From Pseudomonadota bacterium (GTDB lineage: Bacteria > Pseudomonadota > Alphaproteobacteria > Rhizobiales > Tepidamorphaceae): DNA of 35,673 nt. Positions 23,616-31,063 of this stretch are shown here, in pieces. Below the pieces are notes generated by a model, which saw nothing but the letters and a program-made list of their open reading frames with translations, was not told the origin of the DNA and ran no database searches. Made by a program: the position numbers and the translations under genes. How positions within the stretch are numbered: the stretch's first letter is position 1; the number at the start of each line of letters is the position of its first letter. The DNA lies in contig JAEWYT010000169.1 in assembly GCA_023458595.1 (NCBI GenBank), positions 1-35,673 on the forward strand. The letters are read 5' to 3'.

Positions 23616-24281
23616 ATGACAAAAAGCGATCTGAGCGGGCTCAATGCCTCCCTGCTCCACGATGCGATCGAACGGATCAAGGGCCATACGGTCAGCGAGG
23701 CGCTGTGCTGCCCGAACCTGCGGCCGATCGCGCCCCAGCAGGCGTTCGTCGCGCCCGCCCATACGCTGCGGCTCAGCCGCGCGATCGATCTCGATGGTGG
23801 CGAGCGCGGCCGGGTCATGGGCGCCTACGACAGTGCGCCGGGCAATACCATCGTGGTGATCGAAGTCGTCGGCAATCTCGGCGGCGGTGTCGTCGGCGAC
23901 GTCGTCGCCCGCAGGCTGAAATATCTCGGGGTGAAGGCCGCGGTCGTCGACGGCTGCATCCGCGACGTGCTCGGGATCGGCCAGGTCGGCTTTCCGGTCT
24001 GGGCGCGCGAGATCAGCATGGCCGGCATGGTGCCGAGCGAGGTCCATGTCGAGGTCGGCGTCACCGTCAATGTCGACGGTGTCGCGGTCAGCCCCGGCGA
24101 TCTCGTCGCCGCCGACATGGACGGTGTTTTCGTCTGCCCCAAGGCCTATGTGGAGGATGCCTGCGCGCTCGCGCGGGACTTCCTGACATCGGAAAGCAAG
24201 ACGCACGAGGGCGTGGCTGCCGGCAAGACCATCATCGAGGCCTATCCCTCCAAGTCCAAGGCGGCCGTTCCCGGCGCCTAG
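23616..24281 (+). CDS. RraA-family protein, putative aldolase/decarboxylase (first copy)
   Basis: This 221-residue protein has the RraA fold used by 4-hydroxy-4-methyl-2-oxoglutarate aldolases and oxaloacetate decarboxylases. The diagnostic stretch GGGVVGDVVARRLKYLG (89-105) leads to VVDGCIRDV (110-118) with Arg116-Asp117. The acidic residue usually found three positions after this Asp in metal-dependent aldolases is Gly120 here. GFPVWAR, VNVDGVAVSPGDLVAADMDG and FVCP complete the family pattern. It probably forms a trimer or hexamer in the cytoplasm. It begins the plus-strand unit with the MaoC-like gene 8 bp downstream, and operator candidate B lies just upstream. Substrate is not known; a C4-C6 2-oxo acid is the likely class. 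Confidence 0.88.
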   Translation: MTKSDLSGLNASLLHDAIERIKGHTVSEALCCPNLRPIAPQQAFVAPAHTLRLSRAIDLDGGERGRVMGAYDSAPGNTIVVIEVVGNLGGGVVGDVVARRLKYLGVKAAVVDGCIRDVLGIGQVGFPVWAREISMAGMVPSEVHVEVGVTVNVDGVAVSPGDLVAADMDGVFVCPKAYVEDACALARDFLTSESKTHEGVAAGKTIIEAYPSKSKAAVPGA

Positions 24282-24289
24282 GAATTCAG

Positions 24290-25357
24290 ATGACGGCGCA
24301 GAAGAGCTTTCCCGGCCGCTATTTCGAGGATTTCTCCGTCGGACAGGTTCTCCGGCACGCCGGTGCGCTGACCGCGACCGAGGGCATGGCGTCGCTCTAC
24401 CGCGTCTTCTCCGGCATCCGCTTTCCCGCGCAGTGCTCCGAAGTGTTCGCCACGTCGCTCGGTTTCCGGACCGCGCCGCTGGACGACATCCTCGTGTTCA
24501 AGATCGCCTTCGGCCAGACCGTCTCCGACATATCGATGCGGGCGGTGGCGACGCTCGGCTATGGCGGCTGCGTGTTCGGTGATCCGGTCTATCCCGGCGA
24601 CACCATGGAGTCGGAGACCGAGATCGTGTCCCTTGAGCCCGGCCCGACGACCGATACCGGCCTCGTCCGCGTGCGCACCGTGGCGCGCAACCAGTATGGA
24701 TCCGTCGTCGTCTCGTTCTTTCGCTGGGTCACGGTCCGCCGCCGCGAGGAGGCCGCGCAGTCCCAGCCGCTGTCGCCCGATTCCCTGCCGGCGCCGGTCG
24801 GGGCCGACCGGCTGCATCCGGTCACGGATCTGTCGATGGAGGGTTTCGATACCCGCGTGACCGGCTCGGAATTCCTCTGGGACGATTACGAGGTCGGCGA
24901 GCGCATTGATCATGTCGTCGGCTGCACGATCGAGGAGAGCGAGGCGATGATGAGCGCCAGGCTCTACCAGAACGTCGCCCCGCCGCACTACGACGCCCAT
25001 TTCATGGCCTCGATGCCGTTCGGCCGGCGCATCGTCTTCGTCGGCCATATCGTTGGTCTGGCCCGCGCGCTTTCCTACAACGGCCTGGGCAACGTCTTCC
25101 GCGTCGCCGCGATCGATCGCGCTCGCCACCTGCAGGCGACGCCGGCCGGCTGGACGGTCTACGCGTGGACGCAGGTCATGGAGAAATTCGCATTGCCGGG
25201 CAGCGACGACGTCGGCGCGTTGCGCCTGCGCACGATCGCGACCAAGGACCGGCCGTGCGGTTATTTCCCCGCCGCGCCGTCCGAGGGGCCGCCCGGGGAC
25301 GTTCTGCTCGAACTCGACTATGTCGGCCTCATTCCGCGTCGCGTGGGTCGGGCCTAG
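24290..25357 (+). CDS. MaoC double-hotdog hydratase, mesaconyl-CoA-hydratase-like
   Basis: This 355-residue protein strongly resembles 2-methylfumaryl-CoA (mesaconyl-CoA) hydratase Mch in length and phrase order: GRYFEDFSVGQV (9-20), LTATEGMASLY (27-37), LVFKIAFGQTVSDIS (68-82), VYPGDTMES (100-108), FLWDDYEVGERIDHV (195-209), RLYQNVAPPHYDAHF (224-238) and IATKDRP near the end. The second hotdog half carries the likely catalytic Asn228/His233/Asp235 region. Such enzymes interconvert mesaconyl-CoA and beta-methylmalyl-CoA in the ethylmalonyl-CoA pathway. Here, between two RraA genes and away from other genes of that pathway, a related methyl-branched CoA or acid is a better guess. No strong ribosome site precedes the ATG at 24290, so it may depend on coupling to the RraA gene eight bases before. 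Confidence 0.88.
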   Translation: MTAQKSFPGRYFEDFSVGQVLRHAGALTATEGMASLYRVFSGIRFPAQCSEVFATSLGFRTAPLDDILVFKIAFGQTVSDISMRAVATLGYGGCVFGDPVYPGDTMESETEIVSLEPGPTTDTGLVRVRTVARNQYGSVVVSFFRWVTVRRREEAAQSQPLSPDSLPAPVGADRLHPVTDLSMEGFDTRVTGSEFLWDDYEVGERIDHVVGCTIEESEAMMSARLYQNVAPPHYDAHFMASMPFGRRIVFVGHIVGLARALSYNGLGNVFRVAAIDRARHLQATPAGWTVYAWTQVMEKFALPGSDDVGALRLRTIATKDRPCGYFPAAPSEGPPGDVLLELDYVGLIPRRVGRA

Positions 25358-25369
25358 AGGAGTGTTGCC

Positions 25370-26035
25370 ATGAGTCTGAAAGATACCGCCGGCCTGAACG
25401 CCTCACTGGTGGCCGACGCCATGCAGCGCGTCGGCGGCATTCCCTATGTGCGGAGCCAGCAGCTCGCGGGCTTCCTGCCCCAGTCTGGCCGGCCCGCGAT
25501 CGGCCTTGCCTACACGGTCCGGGTGCGCTTCGCCAAGGAGCGGAAGGGCGACGAGAGGGCGCGCTGGTTCGATGCGATCGACAACGCTCCCGCCGGAGCG
25601 ATGTTCGTGATCCAGGCCGATGAGGACGTCGGCGCGGCGGTGTTCGGCGAGATGGTCGCGCTGCGGCTCCACAAGCTCGGCCTCGCCGGCGTCGTCGTCG
25701 ACGGGATGGCGCGGGATATCCTGCAGCTTCGCGAGATCGGGCTGCCGTTCTGGACGCGGGCCACTTCGCCGACGGGCATGGTGCCCGACGATGCGGATAC
25801 CTCGCCGGCGGTCACGCTGGATATTGACGGGGTGAGCGTAGAGCCCGGCGACTTGATCGCGGGGGACGCCGACGGCGTCATGGTGTGTCCGGCAAGCAGG
25901 ATCGAGGAAGTCCTGTCCGTCGCCCGCACCTATCGCGATTCCGAGACACAGACGATCACGAAGCTCCTGAACGGGCAGGCGCTGATCGACGTCTATCCGA
26001 GCAAGACCTCAATCGACATCGCAAAGAGCTCTTAA
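25370..26035 (+). CDS. RraA-family protein, putative aldolase/decarboxylase (second copy)
   Basis: 221 residues, the same length as the first copy and starting in a similar way (GLNASLVADAMQR against GLNASLLHDAIER), but clearly diverged. The core is GEMVALRLHKLGLAGVVVDG (93-112) followed by Arg115-Asp116. The first copy has Gly-Asp where this one has Gly-Glu, and again no acidic residue lies three positions after the Asp (Gln119). IDGVSVEPGDLIAGDADGVMVCP is the usual C-terminal phrase. The two may form a hetero-oligomer or handle different substrates. GAGGAGTG before the ATG is a good ribosome site. It ends the plus-strand unit, with a strong bidirectional terminator 56 bp downstream. Confidence 0.88.
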   Translation: MSLKDTAGLNASLVADAMQRVGGIPYVRSQQLAGFLPQSGRPAIGLAYTVRVRFAKERKGDERARWFDAIDNAPAGAMFVIQADEDVGAAVFGEMVALRLHKLGLAGVVVDGMARDILQLREIGLPFWTRATSPTGMVPDDADTSPAVTLDIDGVSVEPGDLIAGDADGVMVCPASRIEEVLSVARTYRDSETQTITKLLNGQALIDVYPSKTSIDIAKSS

Positions 26036-26090
26036 GAAGCTCTTTGAGTCTGGCGGCACCCGACGGCCTAAAGCCTTGAAGTCGGAATTG

Positions 26091-26128
26091 CAAAGCCCCG
26101 CGGGTCGCGATGTCCCCGCGGGGCTTTG
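26091..26128. terminator. Bidirectional intrinsic terminator
   Basis: CAAAGCCCCGCGG (26091-26103) pairs perfectly over 13 bp with CCGCGGGGCTTTG (26116-26128). The stem ends in T-rich sequence on both strands (TCTTTCTC to the right, TTTGCAATT read to the left). It separates the convergent second RraA gene (stop 26035) and the substrate-binding-protein gene (stop 26146), and should serve both. Confidence 0.9.
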
Positions 26129-26145
26129 TCTTTCTCAGGTCGGCT

Positions 26146-27351
26146 TTACTTCGTGCAGCCGAGCTCGCTTGCCGGCGGCATCACGTCGGCGCTGGAATAG
26201 GTGCGGTCGGCGACCCACGAGTAGTTCACGCCGAAGAGCGGCGCGTCCAGCTTCTGTATCGTCCCTTCGAACAGCGTGTTGACCGCCTGCTGGTCGGGCT
26301 GGCGGAACTTGACCGTGCCGTTGAAGTTCTTGAACTCCGTGTTCGCCAGGGCATCCCGGATCGCTTCGCGCGTCGGCTCTTCGGTCGTTGCGATGGCGTC
26401 GAGGATGATGTTGGTGACGGCGATCTGCTGCAAGGTCTGCTGCGAGGGCGGCTCGCCGTTCGCCTCGTAGTAGGCCTGGGCGATGTCGTGGGCCTCGGGC
26501 AGGGTGAAGTCGGTCTGATAGGAGGTGCTGATCAGGCCGACGCCGTCGTCTCCTAAGGTCTGGATGGCATCGAGAAACGGCAGGCCGACGGGAAGGAAGA
26601 CCTTCGTCTGCTTGAGCAGGCCGAGCTGGTTCGCCTGGTTCAGGAACTGCGACAGCGGTGTGCCGAAGTTCACCGGCAGCCAGATCGCGTCGGCGCCGGA
26701 GCTCAGCGCCTTGTTGATCACCGGCAGCCAGTCGGTGGTGTCGAGGGCTGCGAGGTTACTGTCGATCACTTTCGCGCCGACCTTGGCGAAGGTGCTTTCC
26801 ATGCCGTGGCCGTAGGCGGAGTCGGAGCCGATGATGTACCAGCCGTTCTTGCCGACGTCGGGATTGCGCTCGAGATAGAGCTTCATGGCGTTGATCATCG
26901 ACGTGATGTTCGGCGCGACGCGGAACGTCCAGTCGTTGCAGAGCTCGCCGGTTATGTTGTCGCCGACATTGTTGCCGTCGATATAGGGAATCTCCAGGCG
27001 GCCGGTCTTCAGGGCGCCGCTGATGGCGGCGGCTTCCTGGCTGTAGCCGACGCAGGTAATGGCGCGAACCGCGTCCTCGCCGGCCAGCGCCTGCGCCTTC
27101 TGCAGGGCGTTGGCGGGATCGCCGGCGGTATCCTGCAGGTTCAGCTTGATCTCCCAGCCATTGATCTCGGGACGCTGGTCCACCGCGAATTTCGCGCCCG
27201 CGCTGAGGCGGTTGCCGATCGGGGCGGCGGCACCCGACAGCGGCGTGATGCAGCCGATCTCGATGACGCCCTTGCTGCCCGCCGCCTGCGCGTGCTGGGT
27301 ACAGACGGCGATTCCCAACAATCCAAGTAGGGTGAAAACAGTCCTCTTCAT
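26146..27351 (-). CDS. ABC transporter substrate-binding protein, Liv type
   Basis: 401 residues with a signal peptide (MKRTVFTLLGLLGIAVCTQHAQA) and a type I periplasmic-binding fold of the leucine-binding family: IEIGCITPLSGAAAPIG near the start, GWEIKLNLQDTAGDP, GYSQEAAAISGAL, and WYIIGSDSAYGHGM. It captures the transported solute in the periplasm and hands it to the LivHM-type channel encoded upstream in the same operon. The ATG at 27351 has GGAGAGG upstream and starts the signal peptide. It is the last gene of the five-gene minus-strand operon, ten bases after the LivF-type gene. Family members bind branched-chain or aromatic amino acids, amides and aromatic acids, so the ligand cannot be named from sequence. 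Confidence 0.92.
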   Translation of the reverse strand: MKRTVFTLLGLLGIAVCTQHAQAAGSKGVIEIGCITPLSGAAAPIGNRLSAGAKFAVDQRPEINGWEIKLNLQDTAGDPANALQKAQALAGEDAVRAITCVGYSQEAAAISGALKTGRLEIPYIDGNNVGDNITGELCNDWTFRVAPNITSMINAMKLYLERNPDVGKNGWYIIGSDSAYGHGMESTFAKVGAKVIDSNLAALDTTDWLPVINKALSSGADAIWLPVNFGTPLSQFLNQANQLGLLKQTKVFLPVGLPFLDAIQTLGDDGVGLISTSYQTDFTLPEAHDIAQAYYEANGEPPSQQTLQQIAVTNIILDAIATTEEPTREAIRDALANTEFKNFNGTVKFRQPDQQAVNTLFEGTIQKLDAPLFGVNYSWVADRTYSSADVMPPASELGCTK

Positions 27352-27361
27352 GAGCCTCTCC

Positions 27362-28102
27362 TTATGCGACTGGCGTGGGTCCCAGGCTCGAGGCGGAACG
27401 TCCGCCAAGGCTGAGTATCGATTCCGCGTAATCAGGATCGGCGCGAAGCTCCGCCGAAGAACGCTTCTCCGTTACGCGGCCTTTCTCGAGCACCATTGCC
27501 TCCGTGCTGATGCTCAAAGCGAAATTCAGATGCTGCTCGACGGTGATCATCGTCACGCCGGAGGCCGCGATATCGATCAGCGACTTCTCGAGTTGGCCGA
27601 TGACCGACGGCGCCAGGCCGAGGGAGGGTTCGTCGAGCACGAGGATGTCCGGCTCGTTGGCAAGCGCGCGGCCGAGCGCCAGCATCTGCTGCTGGCCGCC
27701 GCTGAGCGTGCCGGCGGGCTGGGCGGCGCGTTCCCTCAGCACTGGGAACATCTCGTGGATCCGTTCGAGCGGCCAGACCGAATTCGCGACCTGTCGCCGG
27801 GCGACACGCAGGTTCTCGGCGACCGTCAGGCCGCGGAACAGTCCGCGCCCTTCGGGCACATAGGCATAGCCGCGCGCCACCACCGCGTGCGGCTTTCCCA
27901 TGCGGACGGCTTCGCCATTGATCCGGATGCTGCCGGTCCATCGCGGCGACTCCGAGCCGACGAGGCAGCGCAGCAGCGAGGTCTTGCCCATGCCGTTGCG
28001 GCCGAGGATGGCCATCGAGGTGCCGGCCTCGATGTCGAAGGAGATGCCGTGCAGGACGGGCACCTGATCGTACCAGGCGTTCAGATCGCGGACCTCGATC
28101 AT
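27362..28102 (-). CDS. LivF-type ABC transporter ATPase
   Basis: 246 residues with all ABC ATPase motifs: Walker A GRNGMGKTS (34-42), signature LSGGQQQ (133-139), Walker B ILVLDEPSLG (153-162) and a switch histidine in VEQHLNF. The sequence GYAYVPEGRGLF is typical of LivF. It pairs with the LivG-type protein to power import through LivH/LivM. Its start overlaps the LivG stop by ATGA, so the subunits should be made in equal amounts. Because its partner's signature motif is degenerate, the ATP site formed by this protein's Walker motifs may be the weaker one. Confidence 0.94.
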   Translation of the reverse strand: MIEVRDLNAWYDQVPVLHGISFDIEAGTSMAILGRNGMGKTSLLRCLVGSESPRWTGSIRINGEAVRMGKPHAVVARGYAYVPEGRGLFRGLTVAENLRVARRQVANSVWPLERIHEMFPVLRERAAQPAGTLSGGQQQMLALGRALANEPDILVLDEPSLGLAPSVIGQLEKSLIDIAASGVTMITVEQHLNFALSISTEAMVLEKGRVTEKRSSAELRADPDYAESILSLGGRSASSLGPTPVA

Positions 28103-28818
28103 CGGTACCCCCGGCGCATGTAGGCCGCGGCGACTGCCTCGTCACGCTGCACTTCCTCGGGCGTCCCCCGGGCGATAACATTGCCCTGGTCGAGGACGAT
28201 GATGTGATCGGAGATATCGAGGACGAAATCGATGTCGTGCTCGATGATCATCAGCTTCATGACTTCTCTGAGCTGACGGACCAGGGCGGCGATCTGGGCC
28301 GTCTCGGCGAGATCCATGCCGGCGGTCGGCTCGTCCAGCATCAGAACGGCGGGCGAGGCCGAGACGATCATGCCGATCTCGAGGAGGCGCTGGCTGACAT
28401 GGTTCAGGCTTTCGGCCGGCGTGTCGGCGAAGGCGGAAAGGTTGAAGGCGTCGAGGAGCTGCTCGATCGAATGCCACCTGCCGTCGGAACCGAGGTCGCG
28501 CGCCATCAGCGTGAAGTGCTCGCGCGGCGTCAGCCGCCGGAATATGCCCGTGTGTTGGAAGGTGCGCGCGATGCCCATCCGCATGCGCTGGCGCATTCGC
28601 GTCCCGGAGATGTCGGTGCCTTCGAACTCGACCGTGCCGTCGTCCTGGGGCAGCGCGCCGCACAGGAGGTTGAGCAGCGTCGTCTTGCCGGCGCCGTTGG
28701 GTCCGATGACGGTGGTGACGGGCGCCTGGGCGCCGAGCTCGATCGACACGTTACTCAGAGCCTGGACGCCACCGAAGCGCTTCGACAGGTTGATGCCGTT
28801 CAGGACGGGGGCGTTCAT
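28099..28818 (-). CDS. LivG-type ABC transporter ATPase with degenerate signature
   Basis: 239 residues. Walker A GPNGAGKTT (39-47), GIARTFQHTGIFRRLTPREH (82-101), Walker B VLMLDEPTAGMD (158-169) and the switch histidine in IIEHDIDF are standard for LivG. The signature motif, normally LSYGQQR, reads LNHVSQR (138-144): the central glycine that contacts ATP is valine and the following glutamine is serine. The flanking RLLEIG and the reading frame are intact, so this is substitution, not a frameshift. Start and stop overlap the neighbouring Liv genes by four bases each. The transporter may therefore be asymmetric, with one hydrolysing and one silent ATP site. Confidence 0.93.
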   Translation of the reverse strand: MNAPVLNGINLSKRFGGVQALSNVSIELGAQAPVTTVIGPNGAGKTTLLNLLCGALPQDDGTVEFEGTDISGTRMRQRMRMGIARTFQHTGIFRRLTPREHFTLMARDLGSDGRWHSIEQLLDAFNLSAFADTPAESLNHVSQRLLEIGMIVSASPAVLMLDEPTAGMDLAETAQIAALVRQLREVMKLMIIEHDIDFVLDISDHIIVLDQGNVIARGTPEEVQRDEAVAAAYMRRGYR

Positions 28819-29813
28819 GCGCGCCTCCTTCGCCGGTACCAGCCGACGAACTCGACGATTCCGGGGACGACGCCGCGCGGCGTGAAGTAGACGAACAGGA
28901 CGACGAGCACGCCGATGAACATCTCCCAGTGCGCGACAAAGCCCGACAACCAGTGCTGGAGGTAGGTCATGGCCATTCCCGCGACGAAGGGGCCGATGAG
29001 GGTCCCGGGGCCGCCCATCAGGAGCTGGATCATGAAGTGGCCCGACAGGACCCAGTGGACTTGGCTCGGGTCGATCGCACCTTGCAGATAGACGAACAGC
29101 CCGCCGGCCGATCCGGCGATCGCGCCGCTGATGGTCATGGCGACGACTCGGTGCGCATAGACGTTGATCCCGGCGGCTTCGGCGCGCAGCGGGTTGTCGC
29201 GCACGGCCTGCAGCGCCAGGCCGTATCGCGTCCGCACCACCTGCTTGAGGATCAGGAAGATTGCGAAGGCAAACAGGACGGCGACATAGTAAAGCGCCTC
29301 CGTCCGAATCGGGATGCCGAAGAATTCCGCCAGCGGCAGGGCGACGAGGCCGTCGGTGCCGCCCGTCACGTCGCGGAGCTGAACGAAAAGGAACCGGACA
29401 CTAGAGGCGAGCGCCAGCGTGCCCATGGCGAAGGCGACGCCTTCCAGCCGTCCGAGCAGAAGCCCCCAGAGGCAGCCAAGCACCGCGGTGGCCAGCGCGG
29501 CCAGCGGCAAGCCGATGAGAATTTCGGTGCCGACATATTGGAGCGCGAACCCGGCCATGTAGGCGCCGAAGCCGAATAGGGCGGCATGGCCGAAGCTCAT
29601 CATGCCGCCGAAGCCGAAGACGTAGTCGAGGCTCATCACCGCGATGCCCATGGTCACCGCCAGGCACAGGAGTGAGACGGTGCCGTGCGAGACGCCGAGC
29701 ATCGGGGCGGCGATCAGCGCGAGCGTCACGACTATAGCGACGACATAAGAGGTCGGCAGACGGCGAAAATCCGCCCGGCCCGCCGACCGACTCGTCGCGG
29801 CGGGAGCGGTCAT
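28815..29813 (-). CDS. LivM-type ABC transporter permease
   Basis: 332 residues, mostly hydrophobic, with about 8-10 predicted membrane spans and the LivM hallmarks LDYVFGFGGMMSFGHAALFG and VRTRYGLALQAVRDNPLRAEAAGIN (the coupling segment that meets the ATPases), then GGPGTLIGPFVAG. It forms the channel with LivH in the inner membrane. It overlaps both neighbours by four bases. The C-terminus is short and basic (WYRRRRRA), without the ATPase fusion sometimes seen in this family. Confidence 0.93.
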   Translation of the reverse strand: MTAPAATSRSAGRADFRRLPTSYVVAIVVTLALIAAPMLGVSHGTVSLLCLAVTMGIAVMSLDYVFGFGGMMSFGHAALFGFGAYMAGFALQYVGTEILIGLPLAALATAVLGCLWGLLLGRLEGVAFAMGTLALASSVRFLFVQLRDVTGGTDGLVALPLAEFFGIPIRTEALYYVAVLFAFAIFLILKQVVRTRYGLALQAVRDNPLRAEAAGINVYAHRVVAMTISGAIAGSAGGLFVYLQGAIDPSQVHWVLSGHFMIQLLMGGPGTLIGPFVAGMAMTYLQHWLSGFVAHWEMFIGVLVVLFVYFTPRGVVPGIVEFVGWYRRRRRA

Positions 29814-30673
29814 ATCAGCACCCTCCCTTCACGAAAGATCCCGCGGGGCTCGAGAACCAGCACGACCAGCATCAGTAGGAAGACGAGCATGTTCGACCAG
29901 GCGGCGATGTAGGCCGAGCCGACCGAGGTCAGGATGCCGACAAGCAGCGCGGCGACGACGGTGCCGCGCAGGCTGCCGAGGCCGCCGACGATCACGATGA
30001 CGAAGGCGTAGATGACGATCTCCTCCATGCCAACCACCGCCGAATAGAGCGGCACGCTGACGACGCCGGCGAAGGCGGCGAGGCCGCTGCCCGTGGCGAA
30101 CACGATCCGGAACATGCGCTCGACGTCGATGCCGATGAAGGAGGCCACGTCCGGGTCCTCGGAGGAGGCGCGAAACTTGAGGCCGATGTCCGTTCGGTAG
30201 AGAACGGCGAGCAGGATCAGCGCCACGGCTAGCGCTATGCCGCCGGCGGTGAGCTGATAGCGGCCGATGCGGACCCCGAGGATTTCCCAGAATCCCTGGA
30301 GGAACACGGGGATGTCGATGTAGTGGCTGTTCGTTCCCCAGATATCCCGGATCATGTCGGTCAGGATGAGCAACAGCCCGTAAGTCAGGATGAAAGTCAT
30401 CAGCTCGGAGTGATGACGCACCTTATGGATCACCAGGTGATCGAGGAACACCGCGAGCGCGGCAACGACCAGGGGCGCGACGATCATTGCCCCGAGCAGT
30501 CCGATGTAGGGGGCGAGCGTGAAGCCGACGAAGGCGCCGAGGGCGTAGAAGGCGCCGTGCGCGAAGTTCACGACGCGGCCGATCCCGAAGACGACCGTCA
30601 GTCCGAGCGAGATCAGCAACAGGATCAGGCCGTAGGTGACGCCGGCGACGAGCTGCCCCATCAACTCCGCCAT
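29810..30673 (-). CDS. LivH-type ABC transporter permease
   Basis: 287 residues with about eight membrane spans and LivH phrases: LGLTVVFGIGRVVNFAHGAF near the start, RASSEDPDVASFIGIDVERM for the coupling helix, and VIVIVGGLGSLRGTVVAALL. It is the first gene of the livHMGFK-type operon. Its start faces the 390-bp region that contains operator candidates C and D, so transport and catabolic genes to the right are likely co-regulated. Confidence 0.93.
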   Translation of the reverse strand: MAELMGQLVAGVTYGLILLLISLGLTVVFGIGRVVNFAHGAFYALGAFVGFTLAPYIGLLGAMIVAPLVVAALAVFLDHLVIHKVRHHSELMTFILTYGLLLILTDMIRDIWGTNSHYIDIPVFLQGFWEILGVRIGRYQLTAGGIALAVALILLAVLYRTDIGLKFRASSEDPDVASFIGIDVERMFRIVFATGSGLAAFAGVVSVPLYSAVVGMEEIVIYAFVIVIVGGLGSLRGTVVAALLVGILTSVGSAYIAAWSNMLVFLLMLVVLVLEPRGIFREGRVLI

Positions 30674-30878
30674 GACTCAGCTCCGAAGATCGCCGGACCC
30701 GGCAGCAAACCATCGGACGGGGGAGCGCTCACCGCCGGCGCCGGGATGTCTCCCGGATCGTTGCAGTAGCGGTCATCGGCCAAACCGCGCGGCAGAAGCC
30801 ATCCGGGTGAAATACCAATCCGATGGGACGCTCGACCTTCCAATGACACCCCCCGACAAGGTTTGCAGAGCGTCTTAT

Positions 30879-30890
30879 AGTAACGTTTCA
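30879..30890. promoter_or_regulatory. LacI-type operator candidate C
   Basis: AGTAACGTTTCA ends in the 9-base core AACGTTTCA, which is identical in site D and in the complement of site A. It shares the 11-base TAACGTTTCAT with site D and lies exactly 80 bp from it. It is 206 bp upstream of the LivH start. Confidence 0.6.
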
Positions 30891-30958
30891 TTCTCCGATT
30901 TCAAATAGATTATGGCGCTTGATTCACCCACGGTTACGTGAGAGCGTGCGCTAATTAT

Positions 30959-30970
30959 GCTAACGTTTCA
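30959..30970. promoter_or_regulatory. LacI-type operator candidate D
   Basis: GCTAACGTTTCA, continued by TA, gives the right arm TTTCATA of the inferred palindrome TATGAAACGTTTCATA; the left arm is poorly conserved. It lies 93 bp upstream of the GTG start of the 2-hydroxyacid dehydrogenase and 80 bp centre to centre from site C. Confidence 0.6.
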
Positions 30971-31063
30971 TATTGGCGGAAACGGACGGTATGCGGGAGT
31001 TCGGCTTGTCGACGGCGGAGAGTTCGGGTGCGATCTGATCGCCGCACGCGGTGGGAGCGCGCG

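Larger units (their letters stand above)
30674..31063. promoter_or_regulatory. Divergent promoter region between importer and dehydrogenase operons
   Basis: A 390-bp non-coding region between the LivH gene (leftward) and the 2-hydroxyacid dehydrogenase gene (rightward). The middle part (about 30860-30980) is markedly richer in A and T than its surroundings and contains the two operator candidates C and D. TTTCAAATAG after site C recalls TTTAAATAG after site A in the other divergent region. Exact -35/-10 boxes cannot be assigned. Confidence 0.6.
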
